A stretch of 64,000 bases of DNA from Anastrepha obliqua (Eukaryota; Arthropoda; Insecta; Diptera; Tephritidae): contig NC_072896.1 of the NCBI RefSeq assembly GCF_027943255.1, positions 41,566,501-41,630,500 of the forward strand, read 5' to 3'. This document shows positions 11,900-23,799 of the stretch, piece by piece (position 1 is the stretch's first letter; each line of letters begins with the position of its first letter). Below the pieces are notes generated by a model, which saw nothing but the letters and a program-made list of their open reading frames with translations, made no database searches and was not told the DNA's origin. A program made the position numbers and the translations under genes.

Positions 11900-12150
11900 T
11901 AAGACGGCCTTACCATCCATCGATGAAAACGAACCCCACAAGATCTCAACGAAAAATAATTGACGCTAAAACATTTGCAGCGGTAGCAAGAGGCAGACCA
12001 AGATCAAGACGGATTGACGAACAAGAAGATAACATGAGGAAACTCAAGGTTAACAACTGGAAGGAGTTAGCCATAGATCAGATCAAATGGAAATAGAATA
12101 TTTTGTGCAGCAGGCTAAATGTCATACAGAGCTGTAGCGCCAGCTGATGA
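11900..12150 (+). mobile_element. LINE ORF2 C-terminal scrap
   Basis: Plus strand reads ARGRPRSRRIDEQEDNMRKL, VNNWKELAIDQIKW, then a tgatgatgat end. This is the RGRP..RW...D....NW..LA C-terminal pattern also seen at 23500. Confidence 0.65.
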
Positions 12151-12643
12151 TGATCGGAAAATTTGTAATACGAGTATTTGTGCCGTACGTCAGTCGAATT
12201 TCACACCTGTGAACAAGACATCTGCAGTATACAAACAGACAAGCAATGGTGCGCGTAAAAGTAAAAAAAAAAAAAAATTATTTCGTAAAAAAGTTATAAA
12301 AAAAAAATTGCGCCCCTTGTATTAATTGTATGCAACTTATCTTAAATTTTTAATTTTTTGTTAGCAGAGGCTGATAGACATGCCAATGCTTTTGAAAACA
12401 GATGTCGGGAGTAGCGTATTGGGAATAAGAGAGAGACCATTTAAATAAAATCTTTAAAAAAAGCTTTTCACTTTATTATTAAAAATGCTTGTAGCGACTT
12501 CAGTTTTTCTGCAAAAATTAGCTATAATTACTAAACAGTCTTTGATATAAGTATATACCAAATGCAGTCAGGTCAAATGCTCTATTACAAAAAAAAGTTC
12601 TTCTAAATTTTTCAAAACCATAAAAAAAAGTATTATAATATAT
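12151..12643. other. No gene recognised
   Basis: Poly-A-rich spacer up to the hAT terminus. Confidence 0.4.
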
Positions 12644-14049
12644 CAGGGGGGCCGGCCTGCGGCTCGCGAGCCACATACGGCTCTTTTAAGGGTTATTTTG
12701 TGGCTCTCGATAAATGTACCTGAGCTCGCTTTTCATTTTCTCTGGAATTTTTACTGAATCCATTTGAAACTAGCATAATTCAATTCCATTTCCAATATAA
12801 TTATGACCCAAAAAGCTTCTGGAGAATAAGAATTAATAGAGATCAAGCTCTTCAAGTAAAATATAAGTCGACGTAGATAACTGAAATTTCGAATTTTTAC
12901 CAGAATCGAATTATCCTGAATTAAAAAAGGCTGCTTGTCATATACATATGTGAATCATTTTATTCCACTTTAAACTTTGTCAAATCCAAACATCGTTCAA
13001 TATTAGCTAACCAGCATCCTCAAAAATTCCTTAAGGAAGTCTATGCCATCTTGAATGCGGCGTACTGGCTAATTGAGAAAAAGTGGCGGGGCAACAGTAT
13101 TGGAATTTGTAGTGACAGTCAAGCTGCACTGAAAGCCCTTGCTAAGTGTTGCAAAACACAACAAAGTTAGTCATATTTGGGTGCCTGGACATTGTGGTAT
13201 TGCAGGGAACGAGCTAGCTAAATTTGCTAATGAAGGCTTTGCAAGTATGCCACTAGGCCCTGAACCCTTTCTAGGTGTCAATTCCGCATCGATTCAACTA
13301 TGGATTGAGGACTTCATGAGGTCTACCCGACCTTTCTCCTAAAACTCAGCAGGATGGACCTGAGAGTATTGGTGGGTGTAATCACAGGGCACAACGTCTG
13401 TGGTCAGCATATGGCTACCATGGGGGTCGTAGACAGACCGATATGCCTATCCTGTCTTGAGAATGACGACACTGCAGAGCATTTTCTCTGTAGCTGTCCT
13501 GCATTTTCCAGAATCAGACTTAGGATATTGGGTTGCGATATACTGGGTATGGACAAAGTTCATACTCTTCCTCTTCCGGATCTGTTAAAATTTATCAATG
13601 AATCCAAGAGATTTGCGGAAGAGTGACCGCAAACTAATTTATCTGTTTTTACCATCCACCTTTTATCTTTCCTATCTCTATTCTTTCTACTGATATCTAT
13701 CCGGGTGTAGTCTACTGACTGAGTGCTTGGACTTGTCCAGCCCCCCACAAATCTAACCTAGTCTAATCTAATTCTCAAGAGGAATTACTGAGAAGCGTTG
13801 CCACCAATTATTCATTAAATCTTAAAGAACTATCAAGAGAAGTAAAATAAATGTGTTTAGTTTTTAAGAAATAAATTCGACTCGATATGTGCACTTTTAT
13901 TTATATGTTTTCAATGAATATAATTTCTGTAAAAAATTGTAATACCTTCGTATGCCAAATACCTTTTAAACACGTATTTAAATGCGGCTCACGAAAAATT
14001 TCAAAATGTTGTAAAATGGCTCGGATATCAAGGAGTTTGGCCACCCCTG
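12644..14049 (+). mobile_element. hAT transposon remnant (contains a LINE)
   Basis: Ends CAGGGGGGCC and, as reverse complement of the right end, CAGGGGTGGCC, with subterminal ggctcgcgagccacat and aatgcggctcacg. The flanking 8-mers taatatat and tattattt agree at 6 of 8 positions, as an aged hAT target duplication would. Plus-strand pieces near 12905-13032 read CESFYSTLNFVKSKHRSILA, the hAT dimerisation domain, resuming after the LINE at about 13776 with EELLRSVATNYSLNLKELSR. The rest of the transposase is deleted. Excluding the LINE it is about 0.66 kb. Confidence 0.82.
13033..13774 (+). mobile_element. 5'-truncated LINE nested in the hAT
   Basis: Starts inside RNase H: EVYAILNAAYWLIEKKW, ICSDSQAALKALAKC, then after a frameshift VSHIWVPGHCGIAGNELAKF. 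The frame at 13354-13626 gives LVGVITGHNVCGQHMA and ICLSCLENDDTAEHFLCSC (zinc knuckle). The 3' UTR ends aatctaacctagtctaatct. The frameshift near 13140 and a stop at 13340 make it inactive. Confidence 0.88.
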
Positions 14050-14779
14050 TATTATTTATTATTTTCACTGCTATCAGGTGACAGTTTTTGTTTTGATTAG
14101 TAGGTAACCAGCAGCTTTTGATTGAAATTGACCGGAAGTTAACGACAGAAGCTCGCTAACTATACACTGAAAAAACGGCCTTTAATGGTTCCCATACGTG
14201 ATTATTAGTATGTATGTACATATGTATGTCGTGGCCAAATCATTCAGTCAATCAAATTTGCCTGTTGTTTAAAGCGCATTTTTGTCCCTGAAAGTTAGAA
14301 ATTGACTATTTCTACTAATTGTTGTAGCCACCTTTTCTTTCTATTTTTCATCCGATCTTAGGCTTGGCGATCCAAAATTGGCTTAGAAATAATTTCTTAT
14401 TCAGGTTAATTTGTCGTTTAAACTAGTGTTAAACCATGGGAAAATTATACCTGTGCAGACACAAACATATAAAATATTATCTTGAAATCATAATTCATAA
14501 GCCCACAAGCCCACATAATATTTGAATGTCAATAAATTAATAATTATGTAATTAGTTCATAATATCTATGGCTGTATGTAGATTCTGATAACGATTAAAA
14601 AGTCAGAAAAGGTATGTGTCATAGGTGGTTGGTGAACAGATTAGAAAGCACATACGTAGACGTATATGTACGTATGCATATTTATCGGGGGTTTTTCAAG
14701 GAATTTGATTTGTCACAATACGGTGCAAATAATATAAGTAATAAACACACTAAAGGTAACAAAGAATTGCGTGTTTATG
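14050..14779. other. No gene recognised
   Basis: AT-rich spacer between the hAT and a LINE. Nothing with clear ends or coding motifs was seen. Confidence 0.4.
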
Positions 14780-16215
14780 CATAACAGAAGTCAGGCGTAT
14801 ATGATCACGCCATCAGTGGAGGTTCTTCTAGAACTCACTCACCTTTTCACATTCATATCCAATCCCAAGCGAAGAGGGCTTTCCTAAGAACAACTAAAGC
14901 TACCATTGACTCAGGCGTTCATAAAAATCACAGAAGTTTGACAGTCTTGCTGAACTAACGCCTGAGCTCTCTATGCCACGAGACATGATGCTGCGGATGT
15001 TAAGTTTTTTCAAACGCTTCAAAACTGAACTGGACAAAAAAAATACTGGAGTAGGGATATCTAAAACCTAAAATATAAACCAGAGCATGGTAATATGGTA
15101 CATGGACGGATAACTTATTGAGGAAGGTGCATAGGCAAGTGTCTGCGCGTTGGATAAAACAAACTCTGAAGCTCTATATAAGAATGCAAATATATTTCAA
15201 GTGAAAGTTTACGCAATAGAAAGAGGCGCGCTCTTTAATCTAGAAAGCAACTAGAGCAACAGAAGCATAGCTATCTGTACTGATAACCAGGTAGCAATCA
15301 AGGTTTTCAAATCTTTCCAGTTGAGCTGAATATCTTAAGCCAAAACAAACAGGTACTTATCCTATGGGCTCCAGGGCACATAGGAATTATTGAGAATGAG
15401 ACGCGAGTTAAATTAGCGAGGAAAGGGGCTAAATCCAGCACCATCTTGTGGCCTAGCAAAGGGTAACTTCCGCTCTTTTTCAGGAAGTAGAGGAAAGACA
15501 AAGAAGATCGCACTGGGGCAATTGACCGGATTTATCGCATTAAAAATCAAAAATAGGTAGATTTAACCTAAACCGATTATATGAAACTAAAGAAAATAAT
15601 TTTAGAATCATATCAAGAGTTCTAACATTCTAATTATCATCTTAATAACTTGGAAATGGCCGCCGTAGTAGAATTTGTTGGTACGTGAATACCATTCGGA
15701 ATTCAGAGAGAACGTAGGTTCGAATCTTGGTGAAGCGCCAAAATGAAGAAATAGGTTCTTCTAATAGCGGTCGTCCCTCGGTCGGTTTAAAACTGTAGGT
15801 CCCTCCATTTGTCGAAAAACATAGAGACGTATGCCACAAAAAGAAGACGGAGTTCGGGCAAACACCCAAAAAGGGTGTACACGCCAATTATATATATATA
15901 TTATATTATATATATATATATTATATTATATTATATATATATATATATTATATATCTAATCTAATGGTACTTGCAGCTTCTGTAGGGAGGAAAATGAAGC
16001 CGCCAAACATGTGCGGGCAATGCGCTCAGAACCACAAACACCGAACATATTTTACCAGAAAGACAGATGAAGAGAGAAGGGGACACAACTGATCTTTCAG
16101 GTCGCTGTGCGAAATCTCCTAAGAATAGTTAGTAATAATATTAAATAAGGTGTTGATTTGGATAATATTAAGACTAAGCAGACTAAGACTAGAAAGAAAA
16201 ATTTCTTGAGATCTA
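14780..16215 (+). mobile_element. LOA-like LINE remnant split by a SINE
   Basis: Plus-strand pieces in order: SVEVLLELTHLF, QSQAKRAFLRTTKATI (RT end, 14800-14910), WYMDGSLIEEGA and AICTDNQVAIKVFKSF (RNase H, 15090-15320), LILWAPGHIGIIENETRVKL (15355-15420), then ETKENNFRIISRVLT. The chain is interrupted by the SINE at 15660-15962 and resumes as CSFCREENEAAKHV (15975-16015). Many stops. Confidence 0.8.
15660..15962 (+). repeat. tRNA-derived SINE copy, target duplication aatgg
   Basis: Begins ccgccgtag; B-box aggttcgaatctt, body ggtccctccatttgt, end cgccaattatatatata, then a long (TA)n tail. Flanked by aatgg at 15655-15659 and 15963-15967. Removing the SINE plus one aatgg rejoins the host LINE frame as LGNG-TCSFCREENE, so the boundaries are well supported. 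Confidence 0.92.
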
Positions 16216-16218
16216 CTA

Positions 16219-18276
16219 GGTTGTTCAATAAATTTTGCGTTCGATAAGAAAAACACAACTTTATGGTTTGAAATGCATTTTATTATTCAGTATAGCCTTC
16301 CTGAACATCAATGCACTTATTCCAATGAGATTCGATTTCCGAAGTGAGAATCTAGAAGGGCTGCAAAATACGCTTCCACAGCTGTTATGACCTCATCATT
16401 TGATGAGAAACGCATTCCATGCATGCATTTTTTTAGGTCTGGAAACAGTTGAAAGTCGCTAGGGGCCAAATCTGGTGAATACGGCGGATGCTCCAACAAT
16501 ACGAGCTGTAATTAATGGATTTTAGCCATTGTCAAAATGCTCTTGTGGTACGGTGCGTTGTCTTGATGAAAATTAATTTTTTCTTTGTTTGCAAATTGGG
16601 TATTTTTTCATAATTTTTTTTATTCAGCTGGTCTAATATTCAGAATTTATTGCTTCACCAACTTGCAAGTAATCCTCGAACAAAATTCCTTTCGCATCGC
16701 AAAAAACTGATGCTAACACCTTCTTGACCGATTTTTGGGCTCGAACTCGTTTCGTAGCCTAACAACCAAGTTCGCACCATCCTTTAGCTTCTTGATTTTA
16801 TTTAAAAGCATGGTATTAGACCCAAGCCTCACCTATAGGTATGAATCGATGCACAAAATCCATTTTATCCTTTCAAAAATGCTCTAAATGTTGATGAGAA
16901 AGTCGCATTCGAATGTGTTGTTGTCCCATTGTTAGCGAAAGCGGCACCCTTTTTACTCACAGCTTTACTTCAGTAAAAATATTGCTTACTCTACCCAATG
17001 ATATACCTAGGGTTTATACTAAGTCTCTTGCAGTCACTCGACGAGTTTTCATGTTTTTTTCCACGATTTCTGATTTCTTTCTTGACGTGGATCGTCTTCA
17101 AGGCTTGTACGACCACGTTTAAATTCAGCAACCCATCTTTCTATTGTACTAATAGATAGCAAAAAGTCCTTATATACTTTCAAAATTCGTTCATAAATTT
17201 CAATTGCTTAGGTAGGTAGGTAGGTAAGGTGGTTGTCGTAAGACACACTTAGACCTTCGGCAGGTCCATTGTGATACCACTGGAGCTTATCCTTACTCTA
17301 CGTGTTCCTTTTCAAACCATCCGGTTGCTTTAATAAACGAGCAGAGCTTCGTTAGTTTTAGATGGGCTACGTCCGCTACATCGGTTAGAAATGCTGTATC
17401 GAGAGTGCGCAGCCTTCTCATAGCTAGGCTTTCACACTCAGATAAAAGGTGTCTGACTGTTTCCTCTTCTTCTGTATTAAGACAGCCTCTACAGAAATCG
17501 AAGTAAGAGAGTCCTAACCTTCTAGCGTGGCTGCCTATTAAACAATGACCAGTTAAAACACCTATCATTTTTCTTATAGATCCTCTGTTGAATCTTAGCA
17601 AGATCTTCGATCGACCGCTGTTCCAGTTTGGCCATGTCTGTCTGCTTAGTTCGCATGTTGTGAGGTTTTGCCAGCTTGTATTTACCTTTTTGATGGTTTC
17701 CCTGTCTATAAGTAATTTAAAAGTGGCTATGGGCATGGGTATCAGCGCCTTATCCGGTTCGAGATCGAGCGTTGTACCGGTTCTTGCAAGTTCATCCGCC
17801 TTACAGTTTTCTGCGATGTTCCTGTGGCCTGGTATCCAGATAAGGTGCACCTTGTAGCACTTAGATACGTCATCTAGTAGTTTAAAACATTCTAGAACTG
17901 TTTTTGACGAGTGCGTTTTTGATTCCAGCGCTTTTATTGCTGCTTGACTGTCCGAGTAAATGAAGACTTCATTTGCGGATAATACTCTCGTTTTTATTTC
18001 TTTAAGTCCCTCTTTTATGGCAGTGACTTCCGCCTGAAATACACTGCAATGATCAGGTAAGCGAAATGATTGGCATAAGTCATTTATCTTAACAATGAGC
18101 CCGTGCTTAAAAATTGATAAAAATTCAATCAGTACACGAAAATACAGTGACAGGTCGGTACTAAATGAAACTTTACATACGTTCATATGAAGAATGTACC
18201 AACACAACAAAAAAAAAAAAAAATAGACTAGTAGCAATGCGCTCTCTTATTGAACCGCAAAACTTATTGAATAACC
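16219..18276 (-). mobile_element. Mariner (irritans/Himar-like) split by a LINE
   Basis: Left end GGTTGTTCAATAAATTTTGC; reverse complement of right end GGTTATTCAATAAGTTTTGC, each flanked by TA (16217-16218, 18277-18278). Minus-strand transposase pieces: AIEIYERILKVYKDF and TIERWVAEFKRGRTSLEDDP (17200-17085), then after a decayed middle EHPPYSPDLAPSDFQLFPDL (third Asp) and NDEVITAVEAYFAAL (16490-16340). A LINE occupies 17211-18103. Without it the mariner is about 1.16 kb. The frame is broken in several places. Confidence 0.9.
17211..18103 (-). mobile_element. 5'-truncated LINE nested in mariner: RNase H and C terminus
   Basis: An uninterrupted minus frame from about 18103 to 17293 encodes the RNase H of a LOA/jockey-type ORF2: DHCSVFQAEVTAIKEGL, FIYSDSQAAIKAL, LIWIPGHRNIAENCKADELA, then LTGHCLIGSHARRLGL and CRGCLNTEEEETVRHLLSEC. 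The E, D and D of RNase H and the zinc knuckle are intact. The 3' UTR (agtggtatcacaatggacct) ends in (ACCT)n at 17211. Target duplication tgctta lies at 17205-17210 and 18104-18109. The frame upstream of 18103 (to 18237) belongs to the mariner, not the LINE. Confidence 0.92.
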
Positions 18277-19009
18277 TAGTATCAACTTAGGTTGGCGTTG
18301 AGATGGCAGATAATCACTGTGGCGCAAACTGCTGGGTAAATACTGAAATACGTTGTCATGCAGCAATTATAGGCACGAGTATATCCATAAATATTTACAA
18401 TTTGGAATTTGTGCTTTACAAACATAATAAAGATTAAAAATTATTTTACTTTCAATTTGGATGTTTATATACATATGTATCTGGATAGGCTCGTGCACAT
18501 ACATACATGCTTGTGTACATAACTTTGATAGTTTCAGGCTTTCGCTTTTTCGAACAATAAAAATCAAATCTTATCTAGGCAGAGTAAACATTTTTACGAG
18601 CTAATATGTAATTGTGCTTTTTTTATATATAAATAATTAGTTTTTAATATCTTTGACGTGCGCATACGCGTTCTCGTACAAGCACTTAAGGTTTCAATCC
18701 AAATAATTTGCTTATAATCAGAATTGCTAATATTCAACATATTTCATTGGCTGCAGGCGTCTAAAATTTAGATATACAGGGTATTCGGTGGCAGAATTAG
18801 GAATTAAAAGTTAAATTAAAAAAGAATAGCCAATGAGTACAAAGAAGACAAGTGTGGATTTTTTTTTTAACATGATTCTCTCTAAATCTTGACGTTACTG
18901 CGGATACAATTTTGGAACCTGGCCTTCGTACGCCGTGCCACTCGTTGGAGAAGTGATGCCATTTGCCTCACAAACCCTGCGTAACTGCTAGGCTACTATG
19001 GCCGCAAAT
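18277..19009. other. No gene recognised
   Basis: AT-rich spacer. A lone tatacagggtattcggtggc at 18773 resembles a transposon end but has no partner. Confidence 0.35.
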
Positions 19010-19400
19010 AAATAAGAAAAGGACAAAGAAGCTGCTAAGAGAGGTCTCGAAGATTGTGGCTTGCATAACCCGTCTTTAGTTATTTGGTAGGCATTCCTTC
19101 AGACTAGGAGTTTTCTCTGATGAATGTTGTAGAAACTGTAAAGCAGACGAAGAGGAAGAAAAAGTTGAGCACTTCCTTTGAAATTGTCCAGCTGTAGGTG
19201 AAATTAGAGCAGGATTTCTAGGCAGATACTTTTTAATTCTTTTACGGAACTGTCTGACATGCGATTGGCATAAATCCTGCGATTCATGAAAGCCAAAAAA
19301 TGGTTTCATGAAGAAAAATAAATAAGGTCCCCGTGTCGCACAGTGGTATCACAATCGTACGGAACGACTACCACTATAATCTAACCTAACTCACCTCAAG
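19010..19400 (+). mobile_element. LINE 3' end remnant
   Basis: Plus strand reads HSFRLGVFSDECCRNCKADE and EEEKVEHFL, then NCPAVGEIRAGFLG: the zinc-knuckle C terminus with one stop inside. Then cagtggtatcacaatcgtac and a tctaacctaactcacc tail. Confidence 0.75.
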
Positions 19401-19880
19401 AACGCTATTTTCTTTTAGTGCTGAGATGGTCGCTGGGCTTGTTTCATAGACTTTTCTTGTAAGATACCTTCACCCAAAAAAAGCACATAGGGGTTAGATC
19501 GCGCGATAGGGTGGCTGGTATATGTAGATCGCTAAAAATGCGCAGTTCAAAATGTGAATATCTTCCGATTTTTTTACTCCTTATAATTGTAGATATTGAA
19601 TTTCTGTGTAATTTGCGTTATTTCTTTGATAATACGGAAATAGAAGAATATATTTTTGCAAAAATAACAGTTTTATTAGGTCGTCCAGTAAAAGTAATCA
19701 TAATTATATGATATTGTGTGAAAGTCCGTTATTTCTATGTAAAGGGGGATCAATTTGGAGGTGTCGGTTTTTAAAATGAAATAAAACAACGAAAACTCAA
19801 ATTGATTGGGCAATCTTTATTATTTTTGTGTAGAACTATTCATAACATTTAGTTTTTAAAGATAATCCCTTTCAAATGTT
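19401..19880. other. No gene recognised
   Basis: AT-rich. The 66-codon frame at 19511-19711 has no recognisable domain. Confidence 0.35.
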
Positions 19881-20345
19881 GGTCTCAACTGCGCTGTAAT
19901 TCGGACATCCGTAAACACTGATTTTTAATGACTAGCTGGAGGACTTCGGTCGGGATCTCGGGAATAACTTTAGTAATGTTGGCTTCCAATGACTCTAACT
20001 TTACATACCCCCACAAATAAAAGTCCAAAAGTCTGATATTACATGATCTTGGTGGACAATCTACTGGTCCGGGACGAGAGATAATTTGCTCACCGAAACG
20101 ACGACGCAGTAAATCCATTGTTTCACGGGCTGTAATGGCAAGTAGCACCGTCTTGTTGGCGCTGAATGTTGTGGATATCAAGGGCTTCAAAAAGTCGTTT
20201 ATCATGGCGCGATAGTATTAGTGTTCGGCATTTACTATTACATTGGCGCCAGCCTCGTCTATGAAGAAGTATGGGTAGCTGATTCCTCCAGCCCGTAGGC
20301 CGCACCTAACGGTGTATGTAATGGCCATTAAGCCAAAAACGTACG
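19881..20345 (-). mobile_element. Tc1/mariner-superfamily transposase remnant (TARET family)
   Basis: Minus-strand pieces: LRAGGISYPYFFIDEAGANV, NAEHYYRAMINDFLKPL, QDGATCH (catalytic Asp), ARETMDLLRRRFGEQIISRP, CPPRSCNIRLLDFYLWGYVK (third acidic residue in LLDF), EANITKVIPEIPTEVL. Two frameshifts. I did not find terminal repeats. Same family as 22118-22889 and 58054-59132. Confidence 0.8.
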
Positions 20346-20599
20346 ACGGTTATGTACACCATAAGTTGGCCTGAGCGCGCAATGAACACTTTTCACAGAG
20401 CGTCGTCTTTGAGGCGTAAGTCTTTCTATCATGAAATATCAATTAATACTGAAAAAAAAAAAAATGTGTTTAGTTCGGCAGTAGTCACGCGTGATCTGTC
20501 CAAAAAACCCTATTGGAAAAAATGCCTCCAATCTGATCACCCTTTACAAAGCTGGTGTATATTTGCTATGTGATATTTTGCTCCCGGGCCTTCACTGCA

Positions 20600-21153
20600 C
20601 CAAAACTAATATTTTTCTGTCTATATAAATAAGTAGATAGATAAGCTCGTACAATACATTCGTGAGCAAATACGGAAACAAAAGTCATTCATTAACGACT
20701 GAATGAAATAGTCGTTAAATAAGTCTTTTCCATGCATATCTATAACTTTTATACTGCATTTTTATAAAGCAAAACTATTCACAGGAATTCTTGAATGACT
20801 TCTTTTACTAATATCGTTTTTCAGAGTCAATATTTGTGTAACGACATACCGTATTTGGATAATAAATATACATACATATGTATGTGTGTATATTAACATA
20901 AATATTTGTTTATTCCGAGTTGTGCTATGACAACAAATACGCAGATTGAACAAACTCGGATTACAAAAATCCATAAGAATGAAAATGCATACATATATGC
21001 AGGTGCAAATATATACATACATGTGTAAGTAGAGATGTGGCTCGTTAAGTATCCTATTGTTGACATTTGATTGCTTGGAAATGCCTAAGTCAACAATGAC
21101 TGTTGTATTGTATTTATTTTCGTCTGCCAGCCCCATTGCAATAAAAAATTAAT
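20600..21153. other. No gene recognised; CATA-rich
   Basis: AT-rich with repeated catacatatgtatg-type runs. The 124-codon minus frame at 20762-21136 translates these simple repeats and is not a credible gene. Confidence 0.4.
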
Positions 21154-21326
21154 GGGGCTCACACTCATCAAAGTAAATGTACGCCCGTATCAGCTGACAT
21201 GTTGAAACTAATGATATTCCCATGTAAATCAATTCTCACCACCGTTCCGTTCCGTAGTATCGTAGATCGTCGTGTCATCGTGTCAGCTGATGTGGGCGTA
21301 CGTTTACGTTGGTGAGTGTGAGCACC
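21154..21326. mobile_element. 173-bp MITE with ~46-bp inverted ends
   Basis: Left ggggctcacactcatcaaag..gtacgcccgtatcagctgac; the reverse complement of the right end is ggtgctcacactcaccaacg..gtacgcccacatcagctgac. About 40 of 46 positions agree. No coding capacity, and the target duplication is not obvious. Confidence 0.75.
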
Positions 21327-22117
21327 ATGATTCTTTTAAGGCAACCGTCGGAAGCGGTAGGGAAAGTAATCAGAAGAGATTGTAAAGCATCGGGTATTTT
21401 TTTAGCTCCACAATAATTTAATTTGTTTCTTTATAGAAACATAATTCATTAACGAAGAACATAATAATCCAAGTTTTATACCTTTTTCAAAATTTATGAA
21501 AAAAACAAAAAAGAAATGTCCTACGTTCGTTAATGCAAATGCGCACCATCTTCAGGGGAAACAATTTTGAAAAGTCAATGAAAGTTTTGAGCGCCTTCAA
21601 ACTTGCATTTTGTTGTACTAAAATTTAATGGGTCATACAACTTTTTTTTTTTTAATTCTGATTAAAAATGTTGAAACTTTGATGAAAATTTGTCCAATTT
21701 TTGTAAACTTTTTCCAAACTTTGATTATTATGGTCTTTGTTCTAGAATGAACTATATCTTTATAAAAAAATACTACAAATTTAAAAATAAGTAGTAAGTA
21801 GTTAAAACTTGTCAATACCTGGTACCTTTACAAATATAATAATGTCGGGGTGCATAGTATTTTGATTGTTGCTTCTTAAACAAAGAATATTTACTGAGAA
21901 GCTAAATGAGTGGTAATTTAATTATCACCAAGATTTATTTTTTTAAATATACCAATAACCCACAAAAAAAAATTTTGGACTGAAAAACAAGATACCAGAA
22001 TTAAGCAGAAACTGTGTAAATATGTTATCCGATTTTGGTTCCAAACAAAGGTTGCAAAGCAAGCGGCCATCTATCGAATGTTGTGTTCCATACCTTCACT
22101 CTCCTTTATCTTATATC
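21327..22117. other. No gene recognised
   Basis: AT-rich spacer without recognisable motifs. Confidence 0.35.
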
Positions 22118-22889
22118 GGGTGTATTTTTGGCTGCATGCGAACTATCGGCGTAAGCGCCAATCAAGAAGGAGACGATTAGAAATATCGATATCGATAGCT
22201 ATGGTTTGACAGCTGAAATGGCAAACTGTGTTGACATTTATGTTTAGCAAAGTTTGGTAAGTCATCATGAATTGTTTACCGCCAGAACATTGCCTCCAAA
22301 ATGTGGAAATTTACTTAAAAAAAAAATCTGCTTGCAAAGTTCATAGAGCACTGCTGACATCATCTGTTCTTATTTCTTTCGAAATGAGGGAGGAGGTGCC
22401 GTTACCGCGAATAGCAAGCACTATCGAACCGTGCTGACCGAATTTTCGATTCCAAAAATTAATCAGTTAAAGATCAACGGCATTTGATTCCAACAAGACT
22501 GCGCACCTTGCCATACAAAACGCTTAACAATCTATTTATTGCAAAATCAATTTGGTGACAATTTTCTTTCCAGAAGTGGTTCTGTTCACTGAATTTAACG
22601 CCTCTGAATTACTTTTTATGGAGCTATGTTGAGTCATTGGTTTATGCCGACAAACCAGCTACTTTTGAAGCATTAGAAGCCAATATTCAAGTCACCATTG
22701 ACGCCATACGGTCAGATTTATGGGAAAAAGTAGCCAACAATTGGACTGATCTGATGGGCCATCTAATTCGTAGACGCGATGCGCATATGCCGGATATCAT
22801 ATTCAAAAAATAAATGTCATGAAATTATCTTCAAAATGTTCCTGTTTTGTATTATCATTGTAAATTCTCGAGTTCTTAAAAAAACACCC
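22118..22889 (+). mobile_element. Tc1/mariner-superfamily element (TARET family), internally deleted
   Basis: Ends gggtgtatttttggct and (reverse complement of right) gggtgtttttttaagaact. Plus-strand transposase pieces: MNCLPPEHCLQNVEIYLKK and ACKVHRALL (22268-22355), then a jump to YFFRNEGGGAVTANSKHYRT, FQQDCAPCHTKRLTIYLL (catalytic Asp, 22490-22545), and a decayed tail in which EALEANIQVTIDAIRSDLWE, VANNWTDLMGHLIRR and MPDIIFKK can still be read. The middle third is missing. Confidence 0.8.
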
Positions 22890-23494
22890 ATTATTTTTCG
22901 AAAAAAAAAAATTATTTCTACTTATAGTAAACTTTCAGAAACTACTTTTTGTTTGTTCATAATGCAATAAAAAATCTGATTATTATGCAATGTCTTGCAG
23001 TGGCGGCAAGCAAAAATAGAAAAAAAAATATTATAGAAAAATTGGGAAAACAGTTAATTAGTCCTTGGGAATTTTTATAGAAAGTCCATATTGTGCATTG
23101 CTGATGAAAAATTTGTGAGTCGAACGATGTATTGTTTTGAAATTTTCGGAAATTTTTCTTTGGAGTAACTTGATTTTTTTATTCATGCCTAAGAATACAG
23201 GTACGAGTATAGTGGGTCATCACAAATTGTAGGAAATGCTCGGCCAAATGTCCAACACTGTATAAAATCTATACATACTTTAGTATATGAGCCTTTTTCT
23301 TTGAAACTGCTGTAAGTGTATTTTATTTTATAAGGCGATATTTAAGGCCTTACATTTGAACCCTTTAAAAAATATGGATACATGTTTTTACATTAGATTC
23401 AATAATGTTTCAGTTCAACAATAAAATAAAAAAAATAAATTATAATAAAATAAAAAGGCTCTATTGCATCATTTACTCTTCAATCAAAATTATT
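22890..23494. other. No gene recognised
   Basis: AT-rich spacer. Confidence 0.35.
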
Positions 23495-23696
23495 TAAACT
23501 CTTCTTCTTCTTGATGGACGCGATAACCGCTTAAGCGATTTCGGCGCGCTAGCCGTTTCTTTCTCGTGCTAACCGGCGCCAGTTGGAAACACCAAAGTCC
23601 TTATCCACCTGATCTTTCCAACGTAGATGAGACCTTCCTCTTCCTCTGCTACCGCCAGTTGGTACCGCATTGAATACTTTCAGAGAGGCTGATTGG
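23495..23696 (-). mobile_element. LINE ORF2 C-terminal fragment, same family as 625-1130
   Basis: Minus frame reads LKVFNAVPTGGSRGRGRSHL, RWKDQVDKDFGVSNWRRLAR and then a stop, followed by the (ctt)n-gat 3' end. It overlaps the 625-1130 copy in the LKVF(N/D) segment and tail. Confidence 0.8.
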
Positions 23697-23799
23697 CTAC
23701 TCATCTGAGTATTAACTGTCAAGAAAGTAAATATTTAATCCGATACCATTGCGGTAATTAGGTCCCTCGACGCAATGATGGTGCATTCGAAACTAGTCA

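Noticed and set aside
18104..18237. N-terminal extension of the 314-codon minus frame with a hydrophobic start
   Set aside because: Lies outside the LINE target duplication and belongs to the interrupted mariner; the poly-T-derived hydrophobic run is not a membrane segment.
20762..21136. 124-codon minus frame
   Set aside because: Composition is dominated by translated CATA/TGTA simple repeats.
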